Notes under the pieces: generated by a model
Database searches by the model: none
Told to the model about the DNA's origin: nothing
The model's input: only the letters and a program-made list of their open reading frames with translations
Source of the DNA: Microbacterium yannicii PS01
GTDB taxonomy: Bacteria; Actinomycetota; Actinomycetes; Actinomycetales; Microbacteriaceae
Assembly (NCBI RefSeq): GCF_000304335.1
Contig: NZ_CAJF01000040.1
Span: forward strand, 1-33,115
Direction: 5' to 3'
DNA: 33,115 nt
Shown here: positions 31,801-33,115 of the stretch, piece after piece
Numbering within the stretch: the first letter of the stretch is position 1
Layout of the letters: each line of letters opens with the position of its first letter
Program-made: the position numbers and the translations under genes

Positions 31801-32815
31801 GCTGCAGGCGTGCCTGGGTCCGCAGCATCCGGAACGTGTCGGGGTTCATTCCCGCCGGGCCGGCGGGCGTGACAGCGAGTTCGTCGATCGTCCAGACGCC
31901 CGCCGCGCGCAGCCGTTCCCGCTGGACGGGTCGCATGCCGGCGACGAGGAGAAGATCGCGGGATGCCACGACCTCGGCGTCGCACGTCGCGCAGCGCCCG
32001 CACGCCATGACTCCGAGCTCGCCGCGAGGATCACCCCACCGAATCGGCTCGCCGGCTCGGCCGAGCTCGACCCGCCGGTCGGCGAGGAGTGCGGCGAGGC
32101 GCTCGCGGCGCAGCGCGAACACCGGAAGCAGGTCGTCGACCTCGTGCTCGCTGACCCCGCCGTCGCCGAGGAGCAGCTGCACGCGGTCCGACCTCGACAC
32201 TCCGAGCCGGTCGAGCTGGTCGACGTAGGCGGCCAGCTGCATGAGGGCGGTCACCCGCGCCCGGCGCGCGAGCTTGGTGTCCTGCACGATCCAGGGGCGG
32301 TCCGCTCCGGACTCACCTCCGGCCCTCGGGCCCGCCCCGGTCTCTGCGCCCGCGCCGCTCGCTGCGCCTGTTGCGGTCCCCGAGCCCCTTTCGGTCCCCG
32401 AGCCCGCTCCGGTCCCTGAGGCTGTCGAAGGGTCGCGGACCAGGAAGTCGGCGAATCCCACGAAGTCATGGGTGGAGAACGCCGCCTGGTAGATCACCTC
32501 GACGTCGGGCGAGGCCAGGGCCGCGTTCGTGCGAGCCACCGCTTCGGCGAGGGCCGCGGCATCCGACGATCGTGTCTCTGGAATCTCGACCACGCGCGAG
32601 CCGAACCGCGAGACGTAGTCGGCGAGCACCTGCAGCTCGTGCGCGGTGCCGAGGCGGCCGGCGCGCTCGAGCGTGAGATCTTCGGGCTCTTCGACCGCGG
32701 TGATCCGCCCCAGCCGGGCGTCGATCGCCCTCAGCCACGCGAACTCGCACTCGGCGGCGGCCTTGAGGTCGCTCGCGCTCCAGACGATCCGGCCTTCGTC
32801 CTCGATGTATCGCAT
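28874..32815 (-). CDS. TM0106-type RecB-like Fe-S nuclease / DEDD exonuclease / SF1 helicase fusion
   Basis: A 1313-residue three-part nucleic-acid enzyme. Residues 1-280: RecB/Cas4-like nuclease with an active site of D123 in VGFADFLVRD and D179-x-K181 in WIVQDTKL, and C23 with C272, C275 and C278 (CxxCxxC) as likely ligands of a 4Fe-4S cluster. Residues 400-600: RNase H-like exonuclease with D408 and E410 (FFDFEGDP) and Y584xxxD588 (YNRYD). Residues 905-1313: SF1 helicase with Walker A GPPGTGKT (931-938), IDEAG (1041-1045), GDPQQLPQ (1066-1073) and late motifs TVDKFQGQE and NVAVSRA. Tandem-repeat linkers split the nuclease active site (129-171) and join exonuclease to helicase (829-892). 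The ATG at 32815 has GGGAGAGG upstream; the frame is open to 33028 only through repeats. It may serve in DNA repair or defence (inference). Confidence 0.9.
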   Translation of the reverse strand: MRYIEDEGRIVWSASDLKAAAECEFAWLRAIDARLGRITAVEEPEDLTLERAGRLGTAHELQVLADYVSRFGSRVVEIPETRSSDAAALAEAVARTNAALASPDVEVIYQAAFSTHDFVGFADFLVRDPSTASGTGAGSGTERGSGTATGAASGAGAETGAGPRAGGESGADRPWIVQDTKLARRARVTALMQLAAYVDQLDRLGVSRSDRVQLLLGDGGVSEHEVDDLLPVFALRRERLAALLADRRVELGRAGEPIRWGDPRGELGVMACGRCATCDAEVVASRDLLLVAGMRPVQRERLRAAGVWTIDELAVTPAGPAGMNPDTFRMLRTQARLQLQSPAGTPPLIARPAPNAVAESSGATEASGGTVVAVRVEPVAPPLPVYEVVAPTALGALPRPDHGDIFFDFEGDPLHTEPNPPGREGEAIQWGIDYLFGWVDTREQYTALWAHSFAEEKRALETFLDIVNLRRQQYPGMHIYHYAPYEPTHLLAMAARHGVREADVDRLLRDGVFVDLYPIVRRALRVGSRSYSIKKLEPLYMGAEVRTSDVQKGDDSIVRYVQARELQADGDARGGEILADLADYNRYDCVSTRRLRDWLVDRAREADLRPSPDAEPGETFYEPSPRALALEALSLQHPEASAAAQSLRLGAAAIDYYPREAKSFWATHFLRLREPVSLWEETRDVVVIDPARSRVVEDWHFAESGRGGERRLVELRGELAPGTRVSVGTSPFALYELPAPYPFEPSPRWIHSYRTVRVLEVLDDGALVEETAVDGVTWSELPLALTPPAPPAAGNQQAAIDAWADAVIDAAPDLPADPATDILRRRPPRTLRRAQGPDRAQGPDRAQVPDRAQGPDRAQGPDRAQGPDRAQGPDPAQGPDRAQGPAPAQGPDGALPAVGTEHALPADEGDTVDAIARAVRDLDRSYLAVQGPPGTGKTYVGSHVIARLVRDHGYKVGVVAQGHATIEHLLDRVIEAGVPSAQVGKAPKDGSAGHSFTVLPKNGVAAFTAEHEGSGFVVGGTAWDFSHQGRIPRGSLDLLVIDEAGQFSLASTIAVSLAAPRLLLLGDPQQLPQVSQGTHPEPVDTSALGWVMDGADVIPPEYGYFLARTWRMHPSVAAPVSRLSYRGELAAHPSTALRAIEGVEPGLHPLAVPHRGNATQSPEEAAVVVGIVRDLVGRTWTDISIGEAGQADRCEPRPLTQRDIIVVTPYNAQQVTVEEALAAAGFPDVPVGTVDKFQGQEAAVAIVSLAASSGREAPRGLEFLLLRNRLNVAVSRAMHTAYLVHSPWLLDDLPYTPEGVARLSGFARLVGRG
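30149..30327 (-). repeat. Ten 18-bp tandem units ending in an interspersed element, inside the nuclease-helicase gene
   Basis: CTGAG recurs at 30149, 30167, 30185, 30203, 30221, 30239, 30257, 30275, 30293 and 30311: ten units at exactly 18 bp. The last belongs to the intact element at 30306-30327. On the minus strand the array encodes DRAQGP hexapeptides. Confidence 0.93.
32321..32432 (-). repeat. 18-bp tandem units ending in an interspersed element, inside the nuclease domain
   Basis: Units start at 32321, 32339, 32357, 32375, 32393 and 32411, an exact 18-bp period; the last is the intact element (32411-32432). They encode hexapeptides such as SGTGAG and SGTERG between the catalytic Asp123 and Asp179/Lys181. 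Confidence 0.88.
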
Positions 32816-32835
32816 GCCCTGCCTCTCCCACAACG

Positions 32836-32841
32836 ACCCTA
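32836..32841 (-). promoter_or_regulatory. -10 box TAGGGT, possible promoter of the nuclease-helicase gene
   Basis: TAGGGT lies 20 bases before the ATG at 32815, leaving about 13 bases of leader that include GGGAGAGG (32828-32821), a ribosome site. No clear -35 box. Confidence 0.45.
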
Positions 32842-32885
32842 ACCGCGCCCGCCGACACCCCTCGCTCCCCCCGCTTCCCACCAAG

Positions 32886-33115
32886 CGCGACCCGTCGCAA
32901 AGGGCCGCACGCGGACGGTTGCAAGCGGCCATTCCCGACGGATCGGCCCTCGGCGCCCTGCCCAGGCCCTCCGCATCGGGCCCCGACCCGTCGCAAAGGG
33001 CCGCGTTCGGACGGCGGCAGGCGGCCATTCCCGACCGATCGGCCCTCGGCGCCCCTCCCCATCAAGCCCCAACCCGTCGCAAAGGGCCGCATGCGGACGG
33101 CTGCAGGCGGCCCTT
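32886..33115. repeat. Tandem repeats of about 90 bp with a conserved hairpin (third copy cut by the window end)
   Basis: CCCGTCGCAAAGGGCCGC begins at 32891, 32987 and 33073 (spacings 96 and 86). Each copy continues with GGCCGC...GCGGCC, a 6-bp stem whose arms are invariant while the loop bases vary; the first two copies go on with ATTCCCGACSGATCGGCC. No gene is seen between 32816 and the window end. The short open frames here are low-complexity translations of the repeats. Confidence 0.85.

Noticed and set aside
29354..32419. A 1021-codon plus-strand open frame
   Set aside because: It is antisense to the nuclease-helicase gene, with arginine/valine-rich composition and no recognisable domain; a GC-driven shadow.
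32816..33028. N-terminal extension of the nuclease-helicase reading frame
   Set aside because: The added residues are only the translation of the 90-bp repeats (MAACNRP, ALCDGS recurring); family resemblance and a ribosome site start at 32815.
32886..33115. CRISPR array
   Set aside because: Conserved and variable parts do not alternate as short repeats and unique spacers; copies are near-identical along most of their length and no cas gene is present.
32886..33115. Integron attC-like sites
   Set aside because: Size fits, but the conserved RYYYAAC/GTTRRRY ends are absent and no cassette genes or integrase are seen.

Overview
The window is high-GC DNA with dense, often overlapping genes, many GTG starts and frequent TANNNT -10 boxes placed six bases before a start codon. 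Gene content (a bS22-type mini ribosomal protein, System II cytochrome c maturation headed by a histidine phosphatase as in mycobacteria, an F420-type LLM oxidoreductase, an archaeal-type AspRS) points to an actinomycete. The gene complement and the CTTCGAC...CTCAG interspersed repeats fit Microbacteriaceae, probably Microbacterium or a close relative. This placement is inference; no rRNA or tRNA gene is present.

Layout. 1-2713 (+): the end of an MMPL-type exporter with a degenerate ABC-ATPase-like tail, then a YhgE/Pip membrane protein. 4971-2710 (-): a tightly coupled operon of a haem-oxygenase-like di-iron enzyme, a GT2 glycosyltransferase and a CDGSH iron-sulfur protein. 10175-5103 (-): histidine phosphatase, TlpA/ResA lipoprotein, CcdA, ResB and CcsB, the System II cytochrome c assembly line. 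10949-10218 and 11443-11075 (-): a DedA protein and a small membrane protein. 11479-14053 (+): archaeal-type aspS and a secreted ScyD/ScyE-like protein. 14730-14179 (-): rhodanese and glutaredoxin-like proteins; then bS22 and a small excisionase-type HTH protein. 16228-18058: a TetR regulator divergent from a DrrAB-type ABC exporter, with tandem operator-like repeats between. 18517-20688: an ArsR regulator divergent from a KtrB/KtrA-type potassium uptake pair. 20883-22884: proC divergent from an ArsR/SRPBCC pair with a perfect palindromic operator. 23023-26290 (+): alpha/beta hydrolase, CDF cation transporter, LLM oxidoreductase. 27032-28302: DUF2306 membrane protein, tadA, and divergent upp. 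32815-28496 (-): a very large Fe-S nuclease/exonuclease/SF1 helicase fusion and DUF3467. The last 300 bases are non-coding and hold about 90-bp tandem repeats.

The most unusual signal is a short polarised repeat, roughly CTTCGACRRGCTCAGSGACC. At five loci its GACC end is followed by a tandem array built from its own 3' half. In genes (resB, ccdA and twice in the nuclease-helicase) the period is exactly 18 or 21 bp and the reading frame is kept; in the intergenic copy one spacing is 20 bp. Other points of interest are a set of apparently leaderless promoters, two further families of palindromic repeats, and the HDO/glycosyltransferase/CDGSH operon, whose product is unknown.
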